Shown piece after piece: positions 1 through 7,433 of a DNA stretch of 64,000 bases. The first letter of the stretch is position 1. Each line of letters starts with the position of its first letter. Source of the stretch: Trinickia acidisoli (lineage in GTDB: Bacteria; Pseudomonadota; Gammaproteobacteria; Burkholderiales; Burkholderiaceae); assembly GCF_017315725.1 (NCBI RefSeq), contig NZ_JAFLRG010000002.1, positions 496,001 to 560,000 of the forward strand, read 5' to 3'. The translations under genes and the position numbers were made by a program. The notes beneath the pieces are model-generated. The model worked only from the letters and a program-made list of their open reading frames with translations. It had not been told where the DNA came from and did not search any database.

Positions 1-17
1 GCCGGCAACCATATGCG

Positions 18-305
18 TTAGATCGCGACCAGCTTCAGTACCTTCGCGGGGCCGGCGCGAAAGGACTTGTTCTTGCCGCTCGCCTCGATCATGTGTGGAG
101 CAACGTCATGGGCAGCCAACGCTGCTTCCGATTCCCATTGCTCGGTCAGTACGAATTGATTTTCGTTTCCATCTACGCGATGGAGCTGGTATTCGATACA
201 TCCCGCCTCGGCTCGAACCAATGGTGCGATGCTTTGAAACGCTTCCAATTGTTGATCCGCTTTCCCAGGCTGAACTTCGATTAGGACTACTAATGAAAGA
301 CTCAT
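18..305 (-). CDS. Antibiotic biosynthesis monooxygenase (ABM/YgiN-type) domain protein
   Basis: A 95-residue single-domain protein of the ABM fold, a small ferredoxin-like dimeric family that includes the quinol monooxygenase YgiN and many cofactor-free oxygenases or heme-degrading relatives. The N-terminal strand (LVVLIEVQPGKADQ), the central 'GCIEYQLHRVDG' strand and the 'FVLTEQWESEAALAAH' segment follow the usual order, and the length is normal. It starts at ATG 305 after a purine-rich AGAGG ribosome site. It is probably cytoplasmic. The substrate cannot be told; the family is often annotated as quinone or stress related. The neighbouring DNA on the right is a decayed area, so no operon partner is visible. 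Confidence 0.85.
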   Translation of the reverse strand: MSLSLVVLIEVQPGKADQQLEAFQSIAPLVRAEAGCIEYQLHRVDGNENQFVLTEQWESEAALAAHDVAPHMIEASGKNKSFRAGPAKVLKLVAI

Positions 306-505
306 TCGATCCTCTCATGTCGAAATGGATTGTGTCGGCCTTCGATCATGCCACATCGATAACGAATGAGGCACCTGGCCAAAGCTACTTTTTTGCTAAG
401 AGGCCGTGTCTGCGGCTGCAATCCAACGGACGTTCATATAACGAATAGCAGCGATAAGCATCGATAAGATTGACGAGCGCATGATTTGCGGGCAGACTCA
501 TCGCC
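306..505. other. Non-coding stretch upstream of a leader-like ORF
   Basis: No convincing gene is seen between the ABM gene start at 305 and the leader-like ORF at 506. The sequence holds the divergent promoter area of the ABM gene and an AT-richer portion (about 430-485) that could carry the promoter for the rightward leader and YunG-like gene. I see no clear -35/-10 pair that can be defended. Confidence 0.4.
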
Positions 506-592
506 ATGCGTGCTTTTTCCTCCCTCACGATGACGTTTCATCATCATCCGCATACCCACTCGGGTTCGCGGTTGGGTACGTGCATGCACTAG
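506..592 (+). CDS. Possible His-rich leader peptide ORF
   Basis: A 28-codon ORF from ATG 506 to TAG 592 with six histidines, including HHHPHTH at residues 12-18 and a last-codon His. A strong rho-independent hairpin follows 25 bases later (617-645). Short ORFs with a run of one amino acid in front of a terminator are the layout of transcription-attenuation leaders, such as hisL of enterics. No good ribosome binding site precedes ATG 506; ATG 530 is an alternative start. The gene now downstream encodes a YunG-like protein with no known tie to histidine, so the leader could be stranded from a lost histidine-related gene. A chance His-rich ORF cannot be excluded. Confidence 0.35.
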   Translation: MRAFSSLTMTFHHHPHTHSGSRLGTCMH

Positions 593-616
593 AAATTCGC
601 AGCAACGTGTGCTACG

Positions 617-645
617 AAGCCCCGCCGACAACGACGGGGCTTTTT
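617..645 (+). terminator. Rho-independent terminator/attenuator hairpin
   Basis: An 8-bp perfect stem AAGCCCCG (617-624) / CGGGGCTT (635-642) encloses a 10-base loop and is followed by a five-T run (641-645). It lies 25 bases after the stop of the His-rich ORF and about 50 bases before the YunG-like start, so it would act as an attenuator of that gene or simply end an upstream transcript. Confidence 0.7.
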
Positions 646-693
646 GCATTTTCACTCACCCCGCCGGTCGTCGGCTCAACGAGAGCTAAAAAC

Positions 694-1074
694 ATGACGA
701 CCTCTGTACTGAATCCGTTCGCGACACCCGTCGATTTATATCGAGTCATTTCTCGCTTATGGTCAGGCGACACATCGAGCCCAACCAACGCATGGTCACT
801 GTCGAATCCTGCGCAGAACCACTGCAGCGTTACGGCGCTCGTCGTGCAGGATTATTTCGGTGGGGAGATTCTGAGTACTCGTACTTCCGGGGGAACTCAC
901 TTTTACAATGTGGTCGACGGGAAGAAGTGGGATCTTACCGCCAGTCAGTTTGTCGAGCCGATACCGTACGACGACACCGCTTCAAGCCGCGACGCCGCGC
1001 TGGCGGACACATCGCTTGTAAAGCACGCGCTTCTCGTATCGAGACTAAAGACCGCGATCGCTCGGAGTCGATGA
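694..1074 (+). CDS. YunG-like family protein
   Basis: A 126-residue protein starting at ATG 694, downstream of the terminator hairpin; longer in-frame extensions upstream would run through the hairpin and look spurious. The conserved features are 'W..NPA.NHCSVTALVVQDYFGGEIL' (residues about 33-58), then 'GTHFYNVVDGKKWDLTASQF'. That is the pattern of the Bacillus subtilis YunG family of unknown function, with a Cys and a His in papain-like order. The family's biochemical role is not known to me; the Cys/His arrangement only suggests, and does not show, a peptidase-like fold. It sits alone between the hairpin and decayed genes. Confidence 0.6.
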   Translation: MTTSVLNPFATPVDLYRVISRLWSGDTSSPTNAWSLSNPAQNHCSVTALVVQDYFGGEILSTRTSGGTHFYNVVDGKKWDLTASQFVEPIPYDDTASSRDAALADTSLVKHALLVSRLKTAIARSR

Positions 1075-1078
1075 GTGT

Positions 1079-1290
1079 CGTGATAACGCCTCGAGCCTCG
1101 CCGGCGACTGGGTTTGCGCGGACGACCTTTCCAAGCTGGCGGGGTACGCGGCCGACGATGTGGTCTGCTCGATCGCTGGGACGCCGCTTGCGAAGATGCC
1201 GAAAAGACCTGCTTTTGCGGAGCGTTACGAGAAGCGATTCGGAACGTCCCCGGTGCTCGATTCGCCGTTCGTCTATGAGGTGATGGACAT
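1079..1290 (+). pseudogene. Remnant of a LivK-type branched-chain amino acid binding protein
   Basis: In the frame read from about 1100, the translation gives GDWVCADDLSKLAGYAADD, then 'VVCSIAGTPLAKMPKRPAFAER', then 'YEKRFGTSPVLDSPFVYE'. That is the late middle of periplasmic Leu/Ile/Val-binding proteins, where 'xFxxRYxxRFxxPxxxxxPFxYDA' is typical. The similarity ends near 1290 and there is no start, signal peptide or first lobe upstream, so only about 60 of some 370 residues survive. It is a decayed fragment and probably not expressed as a working protein. Confidence 0.6.
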
Positions 1291-1340
1291 GCCTGGCCGA
1301 CAATGTTCTTATACACGGGGAAACGGGAACGGAGGAAAGG

Positions 1341-1634
1341 ATGACGGATGTACGCGGAATCGAAAGCCAACTCCTGACGCGGTGTGTACAGGCAGCACGT
1401 GATCCTTGCGCGTCTTCCGCAGATGCTGTCGAGGCGAACGTGTTCCGGCTGGCCGGGATGGTGGTGCGCAGCGAGTTCCCGGTGGAGTGGCGGAATCTGG
1501 TGGCAGCCAGCCGACGGTATTTCGACACCCATCCTGGCACGCTGGTGGAGCCGGGGGAGGTCGTGCGCAAAGGCTGGATCGTGAGTTTGCCGCGCCTGCG
1601 TGACTTGCTGTGCGCGCAGCTTCGTCAGGTGTAG
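1341..1634 (+). CDS. Hypothetical protein, 97 residues
   Basis: ATG 1341 is preceded by a good ribosome binding site (GGAGGAAAGG, 1331-1340). The product is mostly helical by eye, has no signal peptide or membrane segment, and includes 'EANVFRLAGMVVRSEFPVEW' and 'RRYFDTHPGTLVEPGEVVRK'. I do not recognise the family. It lies between two pseudogene fragments, in an area that looks rearranged, so it may itself be a recent arrival or a leftover. The ribosome site and amino-acid-like codon use argue that it is or was a real gene. Confidence 0.45.
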   Translation: MTDVRGIESQLLTRCVQAARDPCASSADAVEANVFRLAGMVVRSEFPVEWRNLVAASRRYFDTHPGTLVEPGEVVRKGWIVSLPRLRDLLCAQLRQV

Positions 1635-1713
1635 GTGATATGCGTCAGGATCCGACATTCTCGGCGTAGCCTGCACGGTGCTTGAAGCACGGATAGCAAT
1701 TTCTTTCTCGCCT

Positions 1714-2337
1714 TCAATCCGTCAAATTCATCCGCGCCATCACCGCTTCGGTTTCCTCTTTCTCGATCGCGCTGCGCATGGCCAGCAGCATGACGATCAC
1801 GCTCCAGATCGAGACGGCCAGCGTGTCCCAGCCGAAGGAGAGCAAACCGCGTCCGCCGCCTATTGCGCCAAGCCACGAGAGGATCCAGATGCCGCCGAAC
1901 CACGGCAGCAGCCAAGCGATCTGCCGCCAGCCGAATTCTCGCGCGGGTTTGCGCAAAACGAGGTGGTAGTACAGCGCATAAATCGCGAAACCGATCGCCA
2001 CGAGCGAAAACAGGAAGATGTTGGTTTCGAACCCGGTCCAGTAAATGATGAGGTTGCTGCAGATGAATGCGAGCGGCGCCAGCACGGGGGCGGCCCACAT
2101 GCGGAACGGACGCCGCAGGTCGGGCAGGTTGCGACGCATCACGAGCAGCGCGACCGGGCCGAGGCCGTAGGTGAGTACCGTGATCGACGTGATGTAGTTG
2201 ACCATCTTTTGCCACGCCGGAAACGGCAGCAAGAAGATCACGCCGACCACCCACATGACGAGCACGGCAACCCACGGCACCTTGTTGCCGTTCAGCTTAG
2301 ACCACTGCCCGCATCCTCGCGCGGTGAGCAAAGGCAC
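1714..2337 (-). pseudogene. N-terminally truncated APC-family amino acid permease
   Basis: The reading frame holds about 195 residues of the C-terminal part of an amino acid/polyamine/organocation permease: 'NGNKVPWVAVLVMWVVGVIF', then 'MVNYITSITVLTYGLGPVAL', an RRNLPDLRRPFR loop and four or five further membrane segments. Intact relatives have about 500 residues and 12 segments, so the first half, with the substrate-binding helices, is missing. The first dozen residues (MPLLTARGCGQWS) do not fit the family, which puts the breakpoint near 2300. It is a broken gene, and the break lies beside the start of the thioredoxin/CcdA/two-component module. Confidence 0.75.
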
Positions 2338-2451
2338 TCTCTGCTTCGGACCGTTCTCCTTACTTTTTCGTCACGAAAGCTTCAGTTGATGCCCGAGAGC
2401 TCGGGTTGATAGTCTTTCGTCACGCCGCGAGGCGAAGTAAAGGAGAATCGA

Positions 2452-2832
2452 ATGAAATTTGCGAGCGTTCTTATCGGTGGATTGTTGTCGTCGATGAGCG
2501 TCGGCGCGTTTGCCGACGTCATCCATTTCAATGCTCAGACCTACGACGAACTGCGTCGGGAGGGCAAGCCCGTAGTCATCCACACCGACGCGACGTGGTG
2601 CCCGATTTGCAGGAAGCAGAAAGACTTGTTGTCGACGATCGAGGAAGAGCCTCGATTTCAAAGGGTGACGGTGTTGGTCGTCGATATCGACGCCGACAAG
2701 GCCATCATGCAGTCGCTCCATTTGACCAAGCGCAGTCTTTTTATCGCCTACAAGGGCGACACCGAAGTGGGGCGTTCGATTGCGGATACCGACAAGGAAT
2801 CGATCGAAACCTTGTTTGCCAAAACGCTTTGA
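2452..2832 (+). CDS. Exported thioredoxin-like protein (CPIC active site)
   Basis: A 126-residue protein with an N-terminal signal peptide (cleavage probably after AFA at residue 21) and a thioredoxin fold. The redox motif is WCPIC with Cys50 and Cys53, followed by the DIDAD strand and 'SLFIAYKGDTEVGRS'. The cis-Pro before the third strand of typical thioredoxins is replaced by Ser/Leu here, so substrate handling may differ. It should act in the periplasm. The next gene, 7-28 bases downstream, is a CcdA/DsbD-type electron carrier, so the two probably form a reducing relay in which the membrane protein keeps this protein reduced. Ribosome site: AAAGGAGA before ATG 2452. Confidence 0.85.
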   Translation: MKFASVLIGGLLSSMSVGAFADVIHFNAQTYDELRREGKPVVIHTDATWCPICRKQKDLLSTIEEEPRFQRVTVLVVDIDADKAIMQSLHLTKRSLFIAYKGDTEVGRSIADTDKESIETLFAKTL

Positions 2833-2860
2833 AACATGCATGTCCTTCTGGAGCGGAACG

Positions 2861-3589
2861 ATGGGGTTCGGATTCGCAACGTATGCGCTCGGTTATTTCT
2901 CAGGCGTTCTCTCTACCCTGTCTCCCTGCGTGCTGCCGTTGCTGCCCATCTTGCTCGGTAGCGCGGCAACATCGGGTCGGTTCGGGGCGAGGGCGCTCAC
3001 AGCGGGCGTCATGCTTTCGTTCAGCGCGATGGGTATTCTCTTGGCCACTTTGGGCGCCACGCTCGGTTTGAATGAAGAGGCGTTTCGCTCGGTTGCCGCG
3101 ATGCTGCTCGTCATCGTCGGCATCGTATTGATCGTGCCGGCGATGCAACGCCGCTTCGCCCTGCTTGCAAACGGCGTGGCGGGACGCGGGCACGCTCTCT
3201 TGCATGGACTGAAACTCGGCGGCAGCGGCGGGCAATTCGTGATCGGCCTGACGTTGGGCGCGGTGTGGAGCCCCTGCATTGGACCGACGCTCGGCGCCGC
3301 GATCGCACTCGCGTCGCGAGGAAAGGATGTGGCTCAAGTGACTGTGCTCATGGCAATCTACGGCCTGGGGGCCGGCACGCCCATGCTGCTGCTTGGTTTG
3401 GCGTCGCGCACTGCGACAGCGCGATTACACAGCCGGCTGAGTGCGTTCGGCAATGCGGGCAAGTACGTGCTCGGCGGCTCGTTGTGCATACTCGGCATCC
3501 TGACGCTGGGCGGATTCGACAAGACGCTCGAAGCCGCGGCGGTCGACCATTCGCCGGCTTGGCTGATCGATCTGACCACGCGTATTTGA
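2861..3589 (+). CDS. CcdA/DsbD-type cytochrome c biogenesis transmembrane protein
   Basis: A membrane protein of about 242 residues with six hydrophobic segments. It carries the two family motifs that hold the redox cysteines: SPCVLPLLPILLG in the first segment and SPCIGPTLGAAIA in the fourth. Proteins of this family pass reducing power from cytoplasmic thioredoxin across the inner membrane to periplasmic partners. ATG 2861 has a GGAG at -8; ATG 2840 (seven residues longer) is possible but has no ribosome site. The exported thioredoxin-like gene just upstream is the likely partner, and the two-component pair downstream may control the module. Confidence 0.85.
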   Translation: MGFGFATYALGYFSGVLSTLSPCVLPLLPILLGSAATSGRFGARALTAGVMLSFSAMGILLATLGATLGLNEEAFRSVAAMLLVIVGIVLIVPAMQRRFALLANGVAGRGHALLHGLKLGGSGGQFVIGLTLGAVWSPCIGPTLGAAIALASRGKDVAQVTVLMAIYGLGAGTPMLLLGLASRTATARLHSRLSAFGNAGKYVLGGSLCILGILTLGGFDKTLEAAAVDHSPAWLIDLTTRI

Positions 3590-3686
3590 AGGCGATACGA
3601 GCAAGGGTTGGTGCTCCGCGCGTTTGGGTAAGCTGCCGATGAGTATGCTTTCATGTTTGACGACGTCGGAACTCTAACAACGAACC

Positions 3687-4367
3687 ATGCGCATTTTGAT
3701 TGTTGAAGACGAACAGAAGCTCGCCCACGCGTTGAAGGAGTGCCTCGAATACGAGCGGTTCGTCGTGGATGTCGCTCATACCGGCGAGGAGGGTTTCTTC
3801 CAAGTCAACGAGCGGCATTTCGACCTGATCGTTCTCGACATCATGCTGCCGGGGCGGGACGGTTTCGATGTTTTGTCGACGCTGAGAAAACGCAATCTGC
3901 AGACGCCGGTCATCATTCTCACCGCCAAAGACACGGTTGAAGATCGCGTGCTAGGCCTGGATCGTGGAGCGGACGACTATCTCGTCAAACCCTTCGCCGT
4001 GGCCGAATTGCTGGCGCGCATACGAGCATTGCTCAGACGCGGCCGCGCCGACAATCCGGCCCTGCTGAAGGTAGCCGACCTCGAAATGAATTTGATCACG
4101 CGCGATGTCTCGCGCGAAGGGAAGCCGATAGATCTGACGACGAAAGAATTCGAATTGCTCGAATTTCTCTTGCGGCGCCAGGGGACGGTCGTGACGCGTG
4201 AGATGCTGGCCCGAGACGTATGGAAAGTGTCGGTCAGGGCGGTGCCGTTGGACAACGTGATCGACGTCCATATGACGAGGCTGCGCAAAAAAATCGATCA
4301 AGGGTTTGCATGCCCCGTCGTTCAGACCATTCGCGGCGTCGGGTTCATCGTCAGGGAGCCGAGTTGA
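3687..4367 (+). CDS. OmpR-family response regulator (CusR/CopR-like)
   Basis: A 226-residue two-domain regulator. The receiver domain (1-115) has the acidic pair at 7-8, phospho-acceptor Asp51 in VLDIMLPGRDGF and Lys101 in LVKPF. The winged-helix DNA-binding domain (about 130-223) ends in 'VDVHMTRLRKKID' and 'TIRGVGF', with the usual wing. Sequence style is closest to heavy-metal regulators of the CusR/CopR group. The stop codon overlaps the kinase ATG (TGATGA), so the two are translationally coupled. The likely targets are the thioredoxin/CcdA genes just upstream, but the stimulus is unknown. Confidence 0.9.
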   Translation: MRILIVEDEQKLAHALKECLEYERFVVDVAHTGEEGFFQVNERHFDLIVLDIMLPGRDGFDVLSTLRKRNLQTPVIILTAKDTVEDRVLGLDRGADDYLVKPFAVAELLARIRALLRRGRADNPALLKVADLEMNLITRDVSREGKPIDLTTKEFELLEFLLRRQGTVVTREMLARDVWKVSVRAVPLDNVIDVHMTRLRKKIDQGFACPVVQTIRGVGFIVREPS

Positions 4368-5725
4368 TGAGGGCACTCGTCGGACGCGTTCGCTGGCGCA
4401 TGACGCTGTGGTATTCCCTGTCGATCGCACTGATTTACCTCGTATTCGCGGGCTGCGTATTCCTAACGTTTCGCTACGGCTGCATCGCGGAGTCGCGCCT
4501 TCGGCTCAATAGCGCGCTCACGCTCGTGACGAGCGCGCTCGCGAAAACCCCGGACCGTATGGCATCGATAGAAAGCGATTTCCCCGCGTGCAATTTCTAT
4601 GTCGCGGCGAATCGGCGTGTGCTCTATGCGAGCACTGGGTGGGCGGCAACCGGAATCGCCATTCCCGTCGGCATCGATTCCGGCGGGTATGCGTTTCGCG
4701 CGTCCGCGAGCGGGCGGCACTATGCTATTCGCGAGACGAATATTCGGCTCGACGGCCGGCCGCTACGGGTCGGCATAGCCGAGGATGATCAGCAAACGTT
4801 CGAGAATTTGGAAAGGCTTTGGGTGGTTTTGCTTTTCAGCCTCCCTGGGCTTTTGCTCGTCAGCCTTCCGGGCGGATATTGGCTGGCGGGGCGGCTGCTA
4901 TCGCCGATGGATGCAATGGCTCGCAAAGCCAAAGAGATCACGGCGGATGATCTCTCGCAACGGCTGACGGTCGGCACGCAAGGAGACGAATTCGATCGCC
5001 TGGCATGCGTGTTCAATGAAACCTTCGATCGGCTGGAAGATTCATTCAAGCGAATGCGGCGGTTCACAGGCGATGCGTCGCACGAACTGCGCACCCCGCT
5101 CGCGGTGATCCGAAGCATGGGCGAGAACGCGCTGAAAGGGCCACGCGATGCCGTGATATACGAGGATGCGATCGGCGGCATGTTGGAGGAAACCGATCGA
5201 ATGACGCGTTTGCTGGAAGGTTTGTTGACGCTGACGCGCGCCGAATCCGAACGATTGCCGTTGGTTTTCGACGCAGTGCGTCTCGGCGAGGTCTCGCTGA
5301 ATGTGGTCAATTGCCTGCGCGTGCTGGCCGAGGAGAAAGCGCAGACGCTCGCTTGTCATGAAGAAGCCGAGTTGAACGTTGTGCTGGACAAGGCCACGTT
5401 CGAGCAAGCCTTGATCAATCTCGTGGCGAATGCGATCCAGTACACGCAAGCGGGCGGCGAAATCACCGTGCGCGTACGGGCGTGTCCTGAGAGAGGAGCG
5501 CTCGTGGAGGTCGACGACAATGGCCCCGGAATTGCCGCCGAACATAGAGAACGCATTTTCGAGCGCTTCTACCGAATCGATGAAGCGCGTTCGCGAGCAG
5601 CGGGCGGCTCGGGGCTCGGGCTGGCCATCGCGCGCTGGGCAATCGGGCTCAACGGCGGCACGGTGGATGTCGAGGCCAAGCCCGATCAAGGCAGCATCTT
5701 TCGCATCGCGCTGCCTTCGCGGTGA
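4367..5725 (+). CDS. Two-component sensor histidine kinase
   Basis: A 452-residue membrane kinase. The start at ATG 4367 overlaps the regulator's stop codon; a reading frame exists further upstream but lies inside the regulator. Order of parts: a TM helix about 13-36, a periplasmic domain of roughly 110 residues, a second TM about 150-175, HAMP (180-232), a dimerisation domain with His239 in SHELRTPLAVI, then N box (NLVANAIQYT), G1 (DDNGPGI) and G2 (GSGLGLAIA). It phosphorylates the adjacent CusR-like regulator. The sensor domain contains few metal-ligand residues (one Cys, few His), so copper sensing is not assured despite the family resemblance. Confidence 0.9.
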   Translation: MRALVGRVRWRMTLWYSLSIALIYLVFAGCVFLTFRYGCIAESRLRLNSALTLVTSALAKTPDRMASIESDFPACNFYVAANRRVLYASTGWAATGIAIPVGIDSGGYAFRASASGRHYAIRETNIRLDGRPLRVGIAEDDQQTFENLERLWVVLLFSLPGLLLVSLPGGYWLAGRLLSPMDAMARKAKEITADDLSQRLTVGTQGDEFDRLACVFNETFDRLEDSFKRMRRFTGDASHELRTPLAVIRSMGENALKGPRDAVIYEDAIGGMLEETDRMTRLLEGLLTLTRAESERLPLVFDAVRLGEVSLNVVNCLRVLAEEKAQTLACHEEAELNVVLDKATFEQALINLVANAIQYTQAGGEITVRVRACPERGALVEVDDNGPGIAAEHRERIFERFYRIDEARSRAAGGSGLGLAIARWAIGLNGGTVDVEAKPDQGSIFRIALPSR

Positions 5726-5770
5726 ATGCAGGCGAGTTGCAATGACCGGCGCGACGCGCCCATCTCTCTT

Positions 5771-6175
5771 CTATTGCGCGATGCTTCCTTCCTCGATCGG
5801 CGCGGCCAGCATGTCCTTGCAGTGCACGAGCGCATTGCGGACCGACGCGCCTCCGGCATAGAACATCAACTGCAGAATCGATTCGATCACTTGCTCGCGC
5901 GTCGCGCCCGCTGCCAACGCGGCATGCACGTGCGCGCGCAACTGCGTGACGGGATGGCCCAACGTCACACACGATGCAATCACGACCAGCTCGCGCGTGA
6001 CGAGATCGAGCCCTGGGCGTGCCATGACCCCGCCCAGCGCCCATTCGATCGACATGTCGACGAAATCCGGGCAGAGTCCTGCCATATCGTCCTTCAGCGC
6101 CTGCGCGGCGCCCGTGCCGTGCAATTGCTCGAGCAAAGCCGTGCCGCGTTCGCGAAGGGTCGGTTGCGATAGCAT
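5771..6175 (-). CDS. Carboxymuconolactone decarboxylase family protein
   Basis: A 134-residue protein of the CMD/AhpD-like fold, an all-helical family with decarboxylase and peroxidase members. The core 'LDLVTRELVVIASCVTLGHP' places Cys69 and His73 in the usual helix, but the AhpD CxxC is absent, so alkylhydroperoxidase activity is unlikely. The following 'HVHAALAAGATREQVIESIL' is typical of the family. ATG 6175 has a strong AGGAGA site; the frame continues upstream but without a ribosome site. It is divergent from a LysR regulator (6312), which probably controls it. Substrate unknown. Confidence 0.85.
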   Translation of the reverse strand: MLSQPTLRERGTALLEQLHGTGAAQALKDDMAGLCPDFVDMSIEWALGGVMARPGLDLVTRELVVIASCVTLGHPVTQLRAHVHAALAAGATREQVIESILQLMFYAGGASVRNALVHCKDMLAAPIEEGSIAQ

Positions 6176-6311
6176 GATGTTTCTCCTGTAGTGGGTTCGC
6201 CATGTCGTGCGAAGTCGAAGTCGAAATCGCATGCTCGACGACATTGTTGCCGCGCGGGCGGCACGGAGAAAGACCGCTTCGCTTCGAACATAACCAAAGG
6301 ATGCTTCGCAA

Positions 6312-7226
6312 TTGGACCGATTGGAAAGCATGACGATATTCGTGCGGGTCGTGGAACGCGGCAGTTTCGCGGCCGCGGCGGAGGAATTTCGGCTGACCGG
6401 GACGATGGTCGGCCATCACGTCAGGGCGCTCGAAGCGATGCTCGGCGGCCGTCTGCTCAATCGCACGACGCGCCGTCAGAGTCTGACCGAGTTGGGTTCG
6501 CATTATTACGAGCGATGCAGGCGCATTCTCGCGGACGTGCGTGACGCCGAAGCACTCGGCGCCGAATTGCACGGGGCGGCGCGGGGGCGTTTGCGCGTGT
6601 TGTCGCCCGTGTCGTTCGGCGTTCACGCGTTGGCGCCTGTTTGCGTCGACTATCGCGCGGCTCACCCCGACGTCGACATCGATCTGGTCGTTAGCGATCG
6701 CGTGCTCGATCTCGTCGACGAAGGCTTCGACGTGGCGGTGCGTATCGGCGAATTGCCCGATTCTTCGTTGATTGCGCGACGGCTGCGTCCTTATCGTTCC
6801 GTGATATGCGCGGCGCCCAGCTACCTCGATCGGCACGGCGTGCCGTCCGTGCCTGCGGATCTTTCACAGCATCAGTGCCTCGGCTTCGCGCATCCCGCGG
6901 CGGGCCGCCGTTGGCGCCTGCATGGTCCGGAAGGGGAAGTGGTCGTGCCGGTGTCGCTTGCGCTAACCGCGAACAACGGCGAGGCATTGCGGATGGCGGC
7001 GTTGAGTGGGCTCGGCATCGTCATGCAGCCCGAGATCCTGCTCGAGGACGATCTGCGCGCGGGCCGGCTCGTTCAGGTGTTGCCCGACTACGCGCCCGCC
7101 GCGCGGCCGATGCACCTGCTGACCGCCGCGGACCGAAGGCCGCCCGCGAAGATCGGCACGTTCGTGGACTTCATCGTTAAACGGTTTGGAGATCGAGGCG
7201 CGTTGCGCAAGCGTGCGCAGTCATAA
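6312..7226 (+). CDS. LysR-family transcriptional regulator
   Basis: A 304-residue LysR protein. The winged helix-turn-helix occupies residues about 1-62 (MDRLESMTIFVRVVERGSFA, then the recognition helix around VGHHVRALEAMLGG). The periplasmic-binding-protein-like effector domain follows from about 90 to 295. The first codon is TTG 6312, which gives the common MDRLESM beginning; ATG 6330 is the alternative. It is divergently oriented to the carboxymuconolactone decarboxylase-type gene with about 136 bases between the two starts, the normal arrangement for a LysR protein and its target. The effector is unknown. Confidence 0.88.
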   Translation: MDRLESMTIFVRVVERGSFAAAAEEFRLTGTMVGHHVRALEAMLGGRLLNRTTRRQSLTELGSHYYERCRRILADVRDAEALGAELHGAARGRLRVLSPVSFGVHALAPVCVDYRAAHPDVDIDLVVSDRVLDLVDEGFDVAVRIGELPDSSLIARRLRPYRSVICAAPSYLDRHGVPSVPADLSQHQCLGFAHPAAGRRWRLHGPEGEVVVPVSLALTANNGEALRMAALSGLGIVMQPEILLEDDLRAGRLVQVLPDYAPAARPMHLLTAADRRPPAKIGTFVDFIVKRFGDRGALRKRAQS

Positions 7227-7251
7227 GGGGGGAATCGAATCCCTTTCGACT

Positions 7252-7313
7252 TTCGTCGTCGTACCCACGATTTCGCCGCTTCGCTCACGGAGCGCAAGGC
7301 GCTGCATCAGCAT
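7252..7313 (+). promoter_or_regulatory. Putative hrpII/PIP-type promoter (TTCG-N16-TTCG)
   Basis: TTCG at 7252-7255 and TTCG at 7272-7275 are separated by exactly 16 bases, each followed by a non-A base. After 32 bases comes CAGCAT (7308-7313), which fits the YANNNT -10 that accompanies plant-inducible-promoter boxes of Xanthomonas and hrpII boxes of Ralstonia (targets of HrpX/HrpB). It lies 159 bases before the effector-like gene. TTCG is common in this DNA, so the motif alone would occur by chance several times in the window; only its intergenic position, the -10 and the effector-like gene give it weight. Confidence 0.45.
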
Positions 7314-7433
7314 TCACATTACGGACGCAGCCGCAGCGCCTTGCTTACTGCGGCATAGTGGAAGGCTGCGGTGACATCCTGCCTGCCCCTAGGTTGTCCC
7401 TTTATCTAGGATGACCCTCTCGAACCCGCCATC

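Noticed and set aside
7245..7283. Further TTCG copies (7245, 7280) around the putative hrpII box
   Set aside because: They do not have the 16-base spacing to any partner in the right orientation; TTCG is common in this DNA.
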